In this document: in pieces, positions 62,994 through 64,000 of the stretch
Layout: every line of letters starts with the position of its first letter
Position numbering within the stretch: the first letter of the stretch is position 1
NCBI GenBank assembly: GCA_018340375.1
Contig: JAFFJZ010000007.1
Coordinates: 23,472,001-23,536,000 of the forward strand
DNA: 64,000 nt
From: Gonatopus flavifemur
Taxonomy: Eukaryota > Arthropoda > Insecta > Hymenoptera > Dryinidae
Direction of reading: 5' to 3'
Translations under genes and position numbers: made by a program
The notes under the pieces: model-generated
Told to the model about the DNA's origin: nothing
What the model saw: the letters and a program-made list of their open reading frames with translations, nothing else
Databases searched by the model: none

Positions 62994-63150
62994 AATTTTT
63001 TTTTCTCAACAATTATGAACATGTGCATAAAATTTAAAGAACTGGCTCTCGAATTTTCAAGTACAGTGCGAATTATTTTTCCATTACGTGAGTGGAAGTT
63101 GCTTCCATTACATGTAATTTAAAATTCAATCAGAAATTTCTAACAGTGTA

Positions 63151-64000
63151 TATTTTATCCAACAGTTTTCGTTTTTTAAAAGCTAGCTCGAAGAAGATTC
63201 TTCAAAAGTGTCGAACATATTCCTTTTAAATGTTTTTCAGCAATCTTTCTCAAAATGTCTTCCAGAAGGTGGAAACCATCGTATAAGATTTCTTTCAGGA
63301 ATCTCCCAAAAGATCTTTTTTTGAAATTTCACAATTTCGCTTGTCTAAATCTTGACTTGTGAATGGAAAAAAATAATGTTCTAAATATTACTACATTTTG
63401 TACTTAAGTAACAGTGTAAGTGAAATAGTGTAATTTTGACAATAGAGTGTAGTAAAAATTCACGCTCAATGATTTGAAGAATCATTCAATTTGGCGCAAC
63501 ATCACATCATAAAGCATGAATTTTCACCACACTGTGTTGTAAAAATTATATAATTTCACTTATACTGCTAATTTAGTACAAAATGCAGTAATATGTATTG
63601 AAAACCACATTTCCTTCCGTGTAAAAGACTTCAGGCAGGACGATATTTTACAATACTGAAGAATCCCATATTTTTGTGTCATTTGACGAAAGATATCCAA
63701 AATTTTGTTCGAAGGAGAAGTGGATTATTATAGATGATCTACCATTAAATCTTCTCAGATGATTCTTTTAAACTAATTTCTCATATGTTCTGCGTACATT
63801 CCAAGAATGTAAATTTCCCATATGGTACACCCACTCGAACCATATTTTGAATCATCCATATATTTACTCAATAAGATGTAAATTTTACAACTTTCTTTCC
63901 TCAATGTAAGAATTTGTGTTAAAAACCATAAAGTTTGGAATTTTTAGTTGAATTCATGATGAATTGTATACACATGTGCTGGAAATTTATTGTCTATCCG
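63151..64000. other. No gene; palindromic repeat near 63370-63620
   Basis: ATATTACTACATTTTGTACT...AGTGAAATAGTGTAATTTT is mirrored by AAAATTATATAATTTCACTT...AGTACAAAATGCAGTAATAT, so another hairpin MITE is likely (about 63378-63622). No reading frame of interest. Confidence 0.5.

Larger units (their letters stand above)
62109..63148. mobile_element. Long non-autonomous CMC-like element with weak tRNA-like core (1.04 kb)
   Basis: Ends CACTGTTAAAAATTTCTTG and CAGAAATTTCTAACAGTG with TA on both sides (62107-62108, 63149-63150). The terminal words match the MITE at 12541-12820 in part. ATTTTCAAGT, ATTTCATGT and TTACATGTAAT words form the subterminal arrays. A GC-rich palindromic insertion lies at 62606-62853, and a weak tRNA-like stretch at 62926-62993. 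Confidence 0.65.

Overview
The window looks like AT-rich insect nuclear DNA. It carries the 5' part of one spliced host gene, on the + strand, buried in transposable elements. The host gene is an insect homolog of prune/PRUNE1 (DHH-family short-chain polyphosphatase). Three coding exons are visible, at 13233-13268, 23917-24158 and 27849-28123. They join in phase, carry the family motifs (DLDS, DHH, DHR, GSCATLV) and give about 184 codons, or roughly the DHH domain. The downstream exons (DHHA2 part) were not found. Placing the species in Hymenoptera, for example a parasitoid wasp, is only a guess from overall character.

Layout. 1-13 kb: repeats only, namely direct repeats, stem-loop MITEs, a chain of four TTAA-flanked elements (7.96-8.79 kb) and a 2.1-kb element with a tRNA-like core (10.06-12.16 kb). 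13.2-28.1 kb: prune exons 1-3. Intron 1 (10.6 kb) holds an intact mariner (13932-15224), LINE remnants, a 2.4-kb hAT-type element and several MITEs. Intron 2 (3.7 kb) is almost repeat-free. 28-37 kb: an inverted second copy of the 2.1-kb element (30167-32228) and a 1.73-kb TTAA-flanked fold-back element (34773-36501). 37-42 kb: a broken mariner inserted in a MITE, and an intact DD41D transposon with ~370-bp terminal inverted repeats (39642-41664) inserted in a third tRNA-like-bearing element. 42-50 kb: more MITEs and tandem repeats. 49945-60337: a 10.4-kb Ty3/Gypsy-type LTR retrotransposon on the - strand, with near-identical 1.8-kb LTRs, a tRNA-Lys primer site, gag, pol and a third ORF. 60-64 kb: MITEs and a fifth long element.

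Two themes stand out. First, at least 15 non-autonomous elements share ends of the type CACNG...CNGTG. Most are flanked by a 2-bp duplication that is always pyrimidine-purine (TA, CA, CG or TG), which points to the CACTA/Mirage/Chapaev (CMC) group. The five longest carry element-specific subterminal motif arrays, and at their centres a tRNA-like Pol III A-box/B-box module, in four of them with TAGG repeats. Second, the LTRs of the retrotransposon carry on the antisense (+) strand a run of three textbook-looking short introns (62-80 nt) separating exons of 47 and 80 nt. The coding region of this very young element is broken five times, always by one missing base next to a homopolymer, which suggests assembly error rather than decay.
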